From Jimgerdemannia flammicorona (lineage: Eukaryota; Mucoromycota; Endogonomycetes; Endogonales; Endogonaceae): 12,806 nt of DNA. The position numbers were made by a program, and so were the translations under genes. Shown piece after piece: positions 1 to 7,980 of this stretch. Numbering within the stretch: position 1 is the stretch's first letter; every line of letters begins with the position of its first letter. Location: the NCBI GenBank assembly GCA_003990745.1, contig RBNI01005267.1, positions 1 to 12,806 on the forward strand, given 5' to 3'. The notes under the pieces are model-generated. The model saw only the letters and a program-made list of their open reading frames with translations. It did not search any database and was not told the origin of the DNA.

Positions 1-300
1 GCTCATACTCCCAGCCAGAGGACTTCCCCCCCTCCCAGAGCTCGCCTTGCCCTTCCCTACTGCAGCACCAGCCCAGCTTCCAGTCGGCCATCCACTCCCC
101 TTCACCTTGTCAGCAAAGCTCATAGGTCCAGTTCCTCCGCCATTCCCACCAGACACTGGCCCTCCTCCAGCACCCTCGCCGCCCTTCGACCCTCCAAAGG
201 CCCCCATCCCCAGGCCATAACCCCTCCCAACCTGCTGCCAGCCAAAGGCCTCAGGTCCACCCGACCCAACACGCCCACCAGAACTCTTGCTCGAAGACAT
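1..300 (-). CDS. 5' end of an unidentified Gly/Ser-rich protein, partial (runs off left edge)
   Basis: The minus strand is open for 100 codons from an ATG at 300-298 to the window edge without a stop. The start has A at -3 (ATAAACATG), a good fungal context. The visible N terminus begins MSSSKSSGG, is rich in Gly, Ser and Ala, and holds a less repetitive patch near residues 60-75 (MSFADKVKGSGW). No catalytic motif, signal peptide or membrane segment is visible. The stretch is GC-rich and keeps many CpGs, unlike the next 5 kb, and has no RIP-type stops, so it is either a functional host gene or a younger transposon. The SFADKVK patch is vaguely like N termini of ORF1/gag proteins of fungal LINE-type elements, but that is weak. 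I do not recognise the protein. A fortuitous open frame in GC-rich DNA remains possible. Confidence 0.5.
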   Translation of the reverse strand, partial: MSSSKSSGGRVGSGGPEAFGWQQVGRGYGLGMGAFGGSKGGEGAGGGPVSGGNGGGTGPMSFADKVKGSGWPTGSWAGAAVGKGKASSGRGGSPLAGSMS

Positions 301-308
301 GTTTATAG

Positions 309-383
309 TACCTTTTCTCCGCTTTGTGTCGAAAAACTGTTGCTTGAGGTTTATGTAACGCGAATTGTACCGGAGAAAGGTGA
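309..383. repeat. Short imperfect inverted repeat across the composition boundary
   Basis: TACCTTTTCTCCG at 309-321 is matched in inverted orientation by CGGAGAAAGGTGA at 371-383, differing by one extra T and an end mismatch, with about 49 bp between the arms. It lies between the minus-strand start at 300 and the first recognisable gypsy codons, and the CpG-containing DNA stops at the right arm. It could be a transposon end, a fold-back at the junction, or chance. Confidence 0.35.
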
Positions 384-865
384 AAAGTGAAATCTCAATT
401 GAAGGAGGAGTAATTGACCCTGATTACACTGGTGAGATCTTCCTCATAGTCAGGAATCACAACCCCACCACCCCATTCGAAATCAAGAAGTATGACAGGA
501 TTGGCCAGATGCTGATTCATGAAATTAAAAAGCCTAAGATCACTGAAGCCATTAAACTCATCAAGACCAAGAGAGGAGAACAAGGCTTTGGATCTACTGA
601 AAGAGGAGCCTATACTACCACTAAGATTACCAAACTCAAGTACAAGAAAGACAAGGACCAGAACAAGCACACATATACTATTGGAGAAAACTTTCCCCTA
701 GAAGAACAACTTCTCAGGATCCTGTACCAGAATGAAGAAGTACTTACTACAGACTTTAGAGATATCTACAATCAAGAATCCAAGTACTACCACAAAGTTG
801 ACACTAGTGATACTAAGCCCATCTACCAGAAAGCCAGACCTATACCACCTGTCTACAGAGAATAG
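365..865 (+). pseudogene. C-terminal part of a dUTPase-like domain at the head of the gypsy pol region
   Basis: The frame holds three of the five trimeric dUTPase motifs in order: motif 3 (GGVIDPDYTGEI, residues about 14-25), motif 4 (YDRIGQML, about 43-50) and the Gly-rich motif 5 (RGEQGFGSTER, about 70-80). Motifs 1 and 2 would lie upstream, where the element is cut off. In trimeric dUTPases the Asp of motif 3 positions the catalytic water and motif 5 closes over the phosphates, giving dUTP to dUMP plus PPi. In a retroelement this would limit uracil incorporation into cDNA. After motif 5 comes a basic linker, then about residues 110-166 lead directly to RT (KARPIPPVYRE is the usual entry to a gypsy RT). 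The stop at 863-865 is a TAG in an otherwise continuing frame. The first few codons may be flanking DNA. dUTPase-bearing Ty3/gypsy elements are, to my knowledge, reported from basidiomycetes. Confidence 0.8.
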
Positions 866-1690
866 CTGCAAGCAGAACTCAAGGAAATGGAAGAAGCCAG
901 AATCATCAAGTAAGTCATCAGTCCCTGGGCTTCACCCATTGTTCTTACCCTGAAGAAAGAAAGCAAGTCTGGAGAGTTTGCACCAAAACTCTGTATTGAC
1001 TACAGGAAGCTCAATGCAATTACCAAGAAGGATAGATAGTCTTTGCCAAATATTCAAGAAATCCTTACCATACTTGGAAGCAAAGCCAAATACTACACCA
1101 CCTTGGATCTGTTCTCAGGCTTTTATCAGATTGGTCTCACTCAAGATATCAGTGAGAAATCAGCCTTCATCACACCTGATACCACCTATATCTACCTGCA
1201 AATGCCATTTGGAATATATAATGCCCCAGCAAGTTTTCAGCAAATAATAAACAGAGTCTTCAGCAACAAGATTGGAAAATAGCTCTTTATCTATATTGAT
1301 GATGTAATCATCTTCAGCAATACTGTATAGGAATATATTAATTATATACAGCTAGCTCCCAAGAAGCTCAAGGAGTATGGCCTCTACATCAAGCCCAAGA
1401 AATGCAAGTTTTCAGCCCAGAAAATCGCCTATCTAGGACACCTCATCAATCAGACCAGAATCTATACAGACCCCATGAAGATTGAGGCTGTTGCAGTCTA
1501 CCCAAGACCCAGAACAACTACAGAAGTCTATGTCTTTCTTGGACTGGCCAGCTACTACAGAAGATTCATCAAAGGATACTCCAATATGCAGCACCTATCT
1601 ATGAGCTACTGAAGAAGGAAACCAAATTCAAATGGACCAAGAAATACCAAGAAACCTTCAATAAACTCAAGACCAGGTTGACCCCAAGCA
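866..1690 (+). pseudogene. pol: Ty3/gypsy reverse transcriptase domain (degenerate)
   Basis: Frame continuous with the dUTPase part. Successive RT blocks are visible: SPWASPIVL then LCIDYRKLNAIT (about 925-1022), LDLFSGFYQIGL (about 1104-1140), LQMPFGIYNAPASFQ (about 1196-1240), the catalytic FIYIDDVIIFS with the Asp pair at 1298-1303, and the thumb motif LGHLI followed by FLGLASYYRRFIKGY (to about 1580). RT copies element RNA to cDNA. Stops at about 911, 1037, 1280 and 1328 interrupt it; the 1037 and 1280 ones are TAG of the CAG-to-TAG type. One base is missing near 1587 and one extra base is present near 1684, so the stretch between reads one frame off and the frame is then restored. The extra frame changes and stops rule out activity. 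Confidence 0.92.
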
Positions 1691-2090
1691 CCTATCCTCA
1701 GAAGACCAGATTGGAACCTAGAATTTATCCTGCAGACAGATGCAAATACTATAGGACTTGGAGCAGTCCTAGCTTAGAAGAAAGATGGATATGAATATGT
1801 CATCTCCTATGCAAGCTGAGATATCTGTGGAGCAGAACAGAACTACAAGTCATGCAAGCTCAAATGCTTAGCAGTAGTTTAGGTAGTAGATAAGTTCCAC
1901 TACTACCTAGCTGGAAAACACTTCACTATTCAAACAGACCATTCCACTCTTGCCTGGCTATTCCATACTCTGAAACCCAAAAGAATATATACCAGATGGA
2001 TCTACAGGCTGTAAGAATATGACTGTACTGTTAAGCACCACTCAGGAAGAACTAATACCAATGCTGATGCACTCTCAAGGATACCCTAAA
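1691..2090 (+). pseudogene. pol: RNase H domain of the gypsy polyprotein (degenerate)
   Basis: Follows RT in the restored frame. Visible landmarks are ILQTDANTIGLGAVLA (first catalytic Asp at 1739-1741), YAS-stop-DICGAEQNY (catalytic Glu of the E-x-NY block), LAVV, FTIQTDHSTLAWLF (second Asp about 1936) and the terminal HHSGRTNTNADALSR block near 2035-2080. RNase H removes template RNA during reverse transcription. The TGA in YAS-stop-D sits where gypsy RNase H normally has Arg (CGA to TGA). Other stops are TAG or TAA at Gln-like positions. The domain is complete in order, but disrupted. Confidence 0.9.
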
Positions 2091-2289
2091 ACACCCCCAT
2101 CAAGACTATCCAACATGAATAAGGAGTTATACTATAGATTAATCAGCTATCTTGAGCAGTGGAAGATGCCCAACTACCTTAAACCCTAGACAATCACCAT
2201 CATCAACTAGACTTGGAAACAGTTTGAACTAGACAATACTATACTCAAAAAAGGAGGAAAGCTAGTAATATCCAAATATAAGAAGTATC

Positions 2290-3360
2290 AAGTAATGAAG
2301 AAAGTATATGAGTAAAGACACCTAGGAGGAACTAACATATATGACAAGGCAAGAAGAACTATGTAGTGGTCCAAAATGGAAGAAGACCTGTGCCAATTTG
2401 TCAAAGAGTATGACAAGTACCAAAAACAGAAATAAGATCAGCAAGACCAGGCACCCAGGTCATCAAAAATTGAGCATATCCCCTTCCACTACATTATAAT
2501 GGATATCATTGGGTCACTACCAGTAATACTATCAGGAAACCACTATATTATAGTTATTATAGACCTCTTTACAAAATGGATAAAAGCAGAAGCATTACAA
2601 GAAGCCAATGTCCTCTCTATAGCTGACTTCCTGTACTGAGAAATCATCTGCTACTACAAGACACCAAAGCAAATCACAACAGACTATGACACAGAATTTG
2701 TCAATAGATTCTATGAGATAATGTATCAGAAATACAAGTTTCAGTACATCAAGACTACTACATACCATCCTCAAGGAAATAGACAGATAGAAAGAACCAA
2801 TAAGACCCTCAAGAACATCCTGGTGAAAATCTCAGAGACATATGAGAATTGGGATAACTACCTTCCAACTGCCCTCTCTATCCTACAAAACATATAGTCA
2901 CAGAGCACATACTTTACTCCAAGAGAACTGCTCTTCAGAGAAGAAGATTCTGATGAAATCTCAGCCACAAATCTAGACCAAATTTAGAGACAGGTCAATG
3001 CAGAAATCTGGAGACTACATCAAATAAGGAAGAAGGCTGAAGATTATATCATCAAGTCACAAGCACTGACAAGAAAAAATGCAGAAAAGAATCACAAGAC
3101 TCTAGAACCCATCCAAATTAGAGAAAAGGTCCTACTGTATTGAAATATAATAGAAGCCTCATAGTCATGAAAACTGAAGTCCAGATGAGAAAGACCCTTC
3201 TATATGCAAGATATCAAAAGAACCACCTTCTGGCTTAGAAAAATCTCAGAGACCATACTGCCTATTATAATACATAGGAACAGACTCAAGAAGTACTATA
3301 AACCTATATAAGAAAAGCAAAATGTAATGATTACCTGTGAGGTTCTAGTCTGTGAATCAT
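2290..3360 (+). pseudogene. pol: Gypsy integrase: zinc-binding remnant, D,D35E core and C terminus (degenerate)
   Basis: Reads in a different frame from RNase H, so at least one frameshift lies between 2090 and 2400, a stretch with many stops. The N-terminal zinc region keeps WWSKMEEDLCQFVKEYDKYQ (about 2362-2425), but two positions expected to be Cys read Tyr (TAT/TAC), as G-to-A change would give. The catalytic core is clear: first Asp in MDIIGSLP (2502-2504), second in TTDYDTEF (2682-2684) and Glu in HPQGNRQIER (2790-2792), with exactly 35 residues between the last two. The C terminus ends with IIHRNRLKKYYKPI near 3305, and the frame carries on, with stops, to about 3510. I see no chromodomain. 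Integrase would insert the cDNA; this copy cannot. Confidence 0.92.
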
Positions 3361-3510
3361 AACAGCATGTCCTGTGACCAGCAGGCTATCTGTCTGGACC
3401 ATTCTCTAAGAGATACAGCACTAGCAACTACTTATTCATGAGACTTTCAAAGCTAGAGGAGTTTGAACCATCAACTGATTGGTCAAGATCAGAATCAGGC
3501 CCTTGCTCTA

Positions 3511-3518
3511 TATAAAGG
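3511..3518 (+). promoter_or_regulatory. TATA-box-like TATAAAGG upstream of the 3' frame
   Basis: TATAAAGG in the context TGCTCTATATAAAGGGAGTG lies 19 nt before an ATG at 3537. The match to the RNA polymerase II TATA consensus is very good, but the distance is short for a start upstream of that ATG, so a later ATG may be used, or the motif may be chance in AT-rich DNA. Confidence 0.4.
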
Positions 3519-3536
3519 GAGTGACTCTTCACCATC

Positions 3537-4770
3537 ATGCCAAAATATAAAGAGAAGATACCAGCCCATAAATATCACTTTTTGACCCCTTGCCAGAGGT
3601 TATGGGATCAGCAAATTTTTCAGAACTAGACCAATGAATAAGGATGTTCAAGAAGATCCTTATTCAGGAGAAAGATATAATAGTGACCCCAGAATGATGA
3701 CATCAGTACAAGAGACAGTCTTATAAGCTACTAGATCAGAATATAAGAAGATCATATGGTATATAAGATAAGCAATAATGACCAACTGTGAGTCATTGTG
3801 ACCACAGTACAAATATCTCAAGGAATATAAAAGAAGGATCAAGAAACTACAGTAACAGTAACCAATAAGACCCACTAATTCCAAAATAGCTCAAAGACTT
3901 ACTACAAATGAAATGCCTGCTGCTCACCAAATCTCAAGGTTAAGGAACTACCAAGGCATCTCAGTTGAAGAAAGGATGTTCCAAGATATTAGAAGAGTCA
4001 TAAGGATCTGCACAAGAAGGACTCCAAGTGTTAACCTGAGTATTGCAGATCCTTATCACTTTATTCTCTATCACTGTGAAATAGAAACAAGGATCACCAT
4101 TGCTACTGAATACCTCCAAATATGGCAGAAGTACAAAATAGGAAACCTCCTCTACCAGGAGTTCCCACAGGCCAGTACTCAAGAGCTACAAGATGCTACT
4201 TCCATAGATATATGTAAAATAAGGACAGCTAAGAAGATCTATCAGATCTTCAGACATGTACCATGGTCGATCCCCAACTTAGAGTATGTTAGAGTCTCAG
4301 ATTTCAGAGACCTATCAGCCTATCATATTGATGTACTAGAAGCCAGAGTGGCTACAGAAGCCCAGTCCACTATCACCCTCAATAGTGATAAAGTAGAAGA
4401 CTTCTAGTATCCCATTCTCTAAGACAATCCAGATCAATTCCTGCAAGAATTGATCTCAGAATTTCAAGGTCCAAGCATCTAGGTTAGATCTCTCCAAGAC
4501 CCTACATTTGTTCTCTATTTTGTGGAAGAGAATCTCATAGACTGGAGAGCTCCAGATCTCCTTGTTTTCACTGCCACTGCTGCTGAATATAATGACATCA
4601 TTGGTGATAACATCATCTCATGTGACATACATGAAGCATGTGAAGCATGCAAAGTATACAAAATGCATGACCTATGCAATGATGACAAATTTATAGACCT
4701 CATCTCCTTTGAAGACATCCTGATCTCTGATGAGGATGAAGCCTCTATGGTCTTGAACATTTTACTCTAA
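3537..4770 (+). pseudogene. Degenerate frame of unknown function between integrase and 3' LTR
   Basis: A coherent reading frame runs through 3590-4770, with 3913-4407 and 4522-4770 open and the pieces between broken only by TAG, TAA or TGA that fit Gln or Arg codons. The ATG at 3537 (MPKYKEKIPAHKYHF) is one frame away, so a single-base frameshift near 3580-3610 is inferred. Intact length would be about 410 residues. The N-terminal third is Lys/Arg/Gln-rich (around 3800-3880). The middle (3913-4407) is mixed helical-looking sequence. The C-terminal part has a Cys/His cluster, CDIHEACEACKVYKMHDLC (about 4618-4674), then an acidic tail ending at 4768-4770, 8 nt before the LTR. Position matches an env or accessory ORF, but there is no signal peptide or transmembrane segment to support env. 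I do not recognise it. Displaced gag is an alternative, as no gag is seen upstream. Confidence 0.6.
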
Positions 4771-4789
4771 AGTTCTTTGGTTACACTGA

Positions 4790-4945
4790 ATTATGCCAGC
4801 ACTGGCATTCTAATATGACACCAAATTGTGCCAGCACTGGCATTCTGATGTAATATCAAATTGTGCCAGCACTGGTATTCTGAGGTAATACTGAATTATT
4901 CTAGTACCATTTTTCTATATCACTGAAATTATACCAGCATCCTGA
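4790..4945 (+). repeat. 35-bp tandem repeat in the LTR, 4-5 units
   Basis: Core TGCCAGCACTGGCATTCT starts at 4794, 4829 and 4864, exactly 35 bp apart. Decayed copies follow near 4899 and 4932. Each core holds the near-palindrome GCCAG-CA-CTGGC. The location in the presumed U3 suggests an enhancer-like array, by inference only. Confidence 0.85.
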
Positions 4946-5069
4946 ACCTATACAACCATCAGTGCTGACCCTGAAACTTAGTAGTTTTTCCTGTTCTGGA
5001 ATTTTATTTTAGTTATTGGAATTTATATTTAGCTTTATATCTTAGCAACTATTGAATTATATATTTTTA

Positions 5070-5077
5070 TATAAATA
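5070..5077 (+). promoter_or_regulatory. LTR TATA box (TATAAATA)
   Basis: TATAAATA followed by CCCCTC sits in the right half of the LTR, 20 nt before the AATAAA. This is the usual compact U3/R arrangement of fungal gypsy LTRs. Confidence 0.5.
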
Positions 5078-5096
5078 CCCCTCTTATTTCCTCTGA

Positions 5097-5102
5097 AATA
5101 AA
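5097..5102 (+). terminator. LTR polyadenylation signal (AATAAA)
   Basis: Exact AATAAA downstream of the LTR TATA motif. Expected in R of an LTR; the cleavage site is not determinable here. Confidence 0.45.
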
Positions 5103-5247
5103 GTTAGTTCTACTCAGTATAATATACACACTTCCTTGCAAGCAATCTAAGAGATAACAAGACAGTTTAAAGATAAGAAGTTTGAGGACTATAAGACCTT
5201 GAGAAGATACTTCAATAAGAACTTGCTTATAACAAACTTGAGTTAGT

Positions 5248-5255
5248 CTAAGAGA
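5248..5255. repeat. Left copy of the 8-bp hAT target-site duplication, CTAAGAGA
   Basis: CTAAGAGA directly precedes the TAGTGC terminus and recurs exactly at 11756-11763 directly after the opposite terminus. Eight bp is the duplication length of the hAT superfamily. Confidence 0.88.
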
Positions 5256-5268
5256 TAGTGCCCCAAAC
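5256..5268 (+). repeat. Left terminal inverted repeat of the hAT element
   Basis: TAGTGCCCCAAAC. It pairs with 11743-11755; the three differences are all C versus T. A terminus of the form T/C-A-x-x-G is typical of hAT elements. Confidence 0.85.
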
Positions 5269-5345
5269 AGATGGAGTTGATTCAGATGAGATTTGATTCA
5301 GGTTCATCATATGATGGATTCAAATCAACTCAGATTGGTCTTGTG

Positions 5346-5477
5346 ATCTGATCCGGATTGATCTGGATTGATCCAGATTGATCCATCTAGATTGATCCAT
5401 CCAGATGATCTATCCAGATTGATCTATCTGGATTGATCCATCCAGATTGATCCATCTGGATTAATCTATCTGGATTG
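5346..5477 (+). repeat. Left subterminal array, 14-bp unit GATTGATCCATCYR
   Basis: About nine units, mostly 14 bp with two of 10 bp and one of 13 bp, starting 90 bp inside the left end. The right end carries another 14-bp array that also starts with GATTGA in the same orientation. Subterminal repeats are where hAT transposases commonly bind, so a binding function is an inference. Confidence 0.88.
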
Positions 5478-5616
5478 AAATCTTTGGTGATATCACCCTT
5501 TCTTTTATTCATTTTACTTTTGTTTTTTTTTTCCTGCCACACTTTGGTGACATTACCCTTTCCTTTTGTTCCCTCTCTTTTCTTTGTTCTTTTTTTTTGT
5601 TCTTTCCTACCACATC
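5478..5616 (+). promoter_or_regulatory. Pyrimidine-rich leader with a repeated palindromic motif, upstream of the passenger gene
   Basis: The 60-bp-spaced repeat TTTGGTGAYATYACCCTTTC occurs at 5483 and 5543. The first copy contains the perfect palindrome GGTGATATCACC (5486-5497). The rest is long T/C tracts up to the ATG at 5617. CT-rich leaders are common before fungal start codons. No clear TATA box is seen. Confidence 0.4.
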
Positions 5617-7726
5617 ATGAGTAAACAAAACAGCAGCTCTTAATTTGTACATTGGTCCAGTCTACTCATTTTTCACTCTGTAATAATCATCAAAAGAGAG
5701 AGTATTCAAGGTGGAAATACACTCTCTGCTGACAATGTTAGATTTTTTCTCATATGGACAGTACACAAGCTGCTCATTGAGAGCCAAAGAGGCAATAGTG
5801 ATGGCGATAGTAGTGGTGATGGCAATGGCAATGGTGATAGCAGTGGTGATGGTGGTAGTGATGATGGGAATGAGAGAGAATTCTGGCAACAACTCATGGT
5901 GGCCCTTCAGACCTCAGAATTCACAGACCTTATAGTTATATACATGGCAGCCTTTTTGGAGCAGCCAATAGTAGATATAGATTACTCACTCAGCCACTAC
6001 ATGTTTACTTGTATTTATTTAAATTTCCCCAGCATGACCTAATTCACCTTGTACTTTTCTTAGAGTCCACAGCTCTATGGCGAGATCTGCCAACTTTATT
6101 CGCAATATCTGGTCAAGATGAAGAAAGGCTAGCAGACATTGCAGGGCATACCTTTGGTGGTTGAGCTGTTGAGTCAATGCATCATATGGCAGAGGTCTCA
6201 AAAGGAATAGAAGCAAGCCTTTGTAAGCAATCTTATGCAACTTGTGCAACTTGTCAGCATGCAACTTATCAGTATGCAGCTCACTCACTCACTCACTCAT
6301 GTTCTTTTTCTGAAATACCCATCTCTGTATTTTATTTAATTTCATTTTTTACATGATCTCTCTCTAAAAAACACCCATGCCTACATGTAACCCACCTGCA
6401 TGCAACCTGTCTGCATGCAATCTGTCTACATACAACTCATCCATATGCAATCCATCCACATACTTATCTTGGTCTCTCAGATCAGAGCTCAGTTTCATTG
6501 GAAAGGAGAGTTCAAAGTTACTCAAGTTCAACCATATTTGGCATCTGATCAAATAGAGAAATTTGAGGGCAAGATGTTCAGTGTAAGTAGTACCAGCATC
6601 ATCATCAAGGCTTAGGAGTCTACATTTAAATCAGAGTCAATTGTTCTTGACTAAGGAGTCCATTGACCAGCAGGAGTAACCAATGATGAAGAGAACTATA
6701 TCATTATTAACAAATGCAGAAAGGTGGTTACAATAGTGATAAGGAATCTCTATGGTGATGAGCTTTACTACCACATCAATGAGATTTATAAGGATTGTAT
6801 CAAATACCAGGTGGCAGAAAAGAGAGAGCAAAAAAAGCAAGGAGGGGGGGTTTGGACAGGAATTGGATATACTGCAACACTGGTGAAGGGTGGGTTCCAG
6901 AGTTCCGAAATCTCCTACACTTGTCTCCCTTTTTTTTTTCTTCTCTCCAGATAAATCACACTCTTTGCTGACATACTCTTTTTGATACAATTCCAGGGAT
7001 GTACAAGATTCTGTACCCCTACCAGAACTTTAGAAGTACCATCGAAGAGCAAACTGCATATGAGCATGACACAGCCTGTGCAGCAATGGCAGCTATGATC
7101 TGGGGTTCTTTGAGCAGATTGGTAGAACATATGGCAGGCCAGCTTAGTGGTGATCTTGATGTGGCTGTATATACATTCTTGGCACAATTTAGCATGCCAT
7201 ATGAGGTGAGAAGCTTTGCTTTTTTGGGGTGCTGCAGCCCAGAGGTTTTCTGCAGCCTGAGGAGTTTCTGTCCCCCCATATGTAAAAAGGACTGACTGGT
7301 TGTCATCCATTTTGGCAGGTTTCCAAGCCAGGGCTCCTGGGGCTGGACTAAGAGTAGATATCCACCAGCACAGTCTGGTAGTATGAGGTCCTGAGCCAAG
7401 GGTTCACCCAACCATATGCTCATATCATATCAGAATACATTGGGCACAACATTTCTCTGCCTATATACATAGACAATAATATCACCCTGGTAATGTTTTA
7501 CATCCTAGAAAGGAAGGGTCCAATCTGAGAGAATAGCAGAGTCTGGTATGATCTCACCTATGGTTTCAGAGTCCCATTTGTAGTCAATATGTCCATCCTC
7601 TTCTAACTACATGATCACTATGGTACCATCACCTTTAAGGAGAGCTTGGACACAATAGTCATTGTACTCACAATGGATGATAGGCTCATTAAGGCCTGGG
7701 ACTAGTGGATAGAGCAGTTTTTATGA
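5617..7726 (+). pseudogene. Passenger gene of the hAT element: five-exon protein of unknown family, decayed
   Basis: An ATG at 5617 opens a frame that, with introns removed, gives coding-like sequence for about 525 residues. Proposed exons are 5617-6010, 6064-about 6222, about 6481-6889, 6997-7205 and 7319-7726. Intron 1 (GTATTT...CTTAG, 53 nt, CTAAT branch-like), intron 3 (GTGGGT...CCAG, CTGAC branch-like) and intron 4 (GTGAGA...GCAG, CTGAC-like) join the frames in matching phase. Intron 2 is ambiguous. Exon 1 has an acidic S/G/D/N repeat (about 5795-5870). Exon 2 reads LWRDLPTLFAISGQDEER. Exon 4 includes GSLSRLVEHMAGQL. Exon 5 includes SEYIGHNISLPIYIDN. All internal stops (5641, 6162, three in exon 3, six in exon 5) are TAA, TAG or TGA where CAA, CAG or CGA fits. 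The frame may continue past the TGA at 7724 to 8047 with the same kind of stops. I recognise no domain; function unknown. Confidence 0.6.
6237..6468 (+). repeat. Minisatellites inside presumed intron 2 of the passenger gene
   Basis: 6237-6280 holds variants of CAACTTGTCAGCATG. 6281-6299 is a TCAC microsatellite. About 6381-6468 is about six 15-bp units like TCTGCATGCAACCTG, with C/T variation. On the minus strand they give a repetitive LHADR-type peptide, which I regard as an artefact. Confidence 0.75.
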
Positions 7727-7823
7727 GGGTTAGGTAATCTTTTGTGAGAGATAGACAGTCTTTCATGAGGGTTAAACAGTCATTTTGTATGAATTGGGCA
7801 GTCTTATGTAGGGGGTTGGGCCA
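7719..7823 (+). repeat. 21-bp tandem repeat, five units, in frame with exon 5
   Basis: Units start at 7719, 7740, 7761, 7782 (22 bp) and 7804, consensus near TTTTATGAGGGTTAGGCAGTC. Read in the exon 5 frame, TGA recurs at the same repeat position (7724, 7745, 7766) and again in unit 4. This fits a heptapeptide repeat with Arg (CGA) at that position, or simply a non-coding satellite following the stop. Confidence 0.85.
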
Positions 7824-7980
7824 GATATCTCTTCTGTAGCACTAGCTTAGCCATTATGCAGGGCCCTATCAGCCCCTTGGCTCTGCTCTATAGTGCCACT
7901 GATACAGTACTGCAGCATAGGGCCAGGGTGCCCATGGGACCCAAACTAGTGATGGGGCCCAAATCTATTGTGGACTTCAA
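7824..7980 (+). other. Possible continuation of the passenger gene frame
   Basis: From 7856 (ATG) to 8047 the exon 5 frame is open, starting MQGPISPLALLYSATD. It could be a C-terminal extension if the TGA codons in the preceding array are mutated CGA. Otherwise it is intergenic. Nothing else is visible in this stretch. Confidence 0.3.

Larger units (their letters stand above)
4778..5255 (+). repeat. Gypsy 3' LTR, left part (split by the hAT insertion)
   Basis: Begins with TGGTTACAC eight nt after the 3' frame stops. Contains a tandem repeat (U3-like), a TATA motif at 5070 and AATAAA at 5097, and is interrupted at 5255 by the hAT target duplication. The continuation at 11764-11818 ends CATAACA, whose reverse complement TGTTATG resembles the LTR start, as expected for TG...CA LTR ends. 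The joined length is about 533 bp. No 5' LTR is available for comparison, so ends are inferred. Confidence 0.7.

Noticed and set aside
3660..3884. Minus-strand open frame with a hydrophobic N terminus
   Set aside because: Antisense shadow of the Lys/Arg-rich part of the degenerate 3' frame.
5662..5935. Open frames with Met/Val/Ala or Thr/Ile-rich hydrophobic runs, looking like membrane proteins
   Set aside because: Other-frame readings of the GGTGATGGCAAT-type repeat. The frame joined to the later exons reads it as an acidic Ser/Gly/Asp/Asn linker.
6364..6552. Minus-strand open frame with a repeated LHADR-type peptide
   Set aside because: Produced by the 15-bp minisatellite inside the presumed intron of the plus-strand gene; no independent coding signal.
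6915..7423. Two overlapping minus-strand open frames of 131 and 134 codons
   Set aside because: Antisense shadows of exons 4 and 5 and intron 4 of the plus-strand passenger gene, whose splice phases agree.
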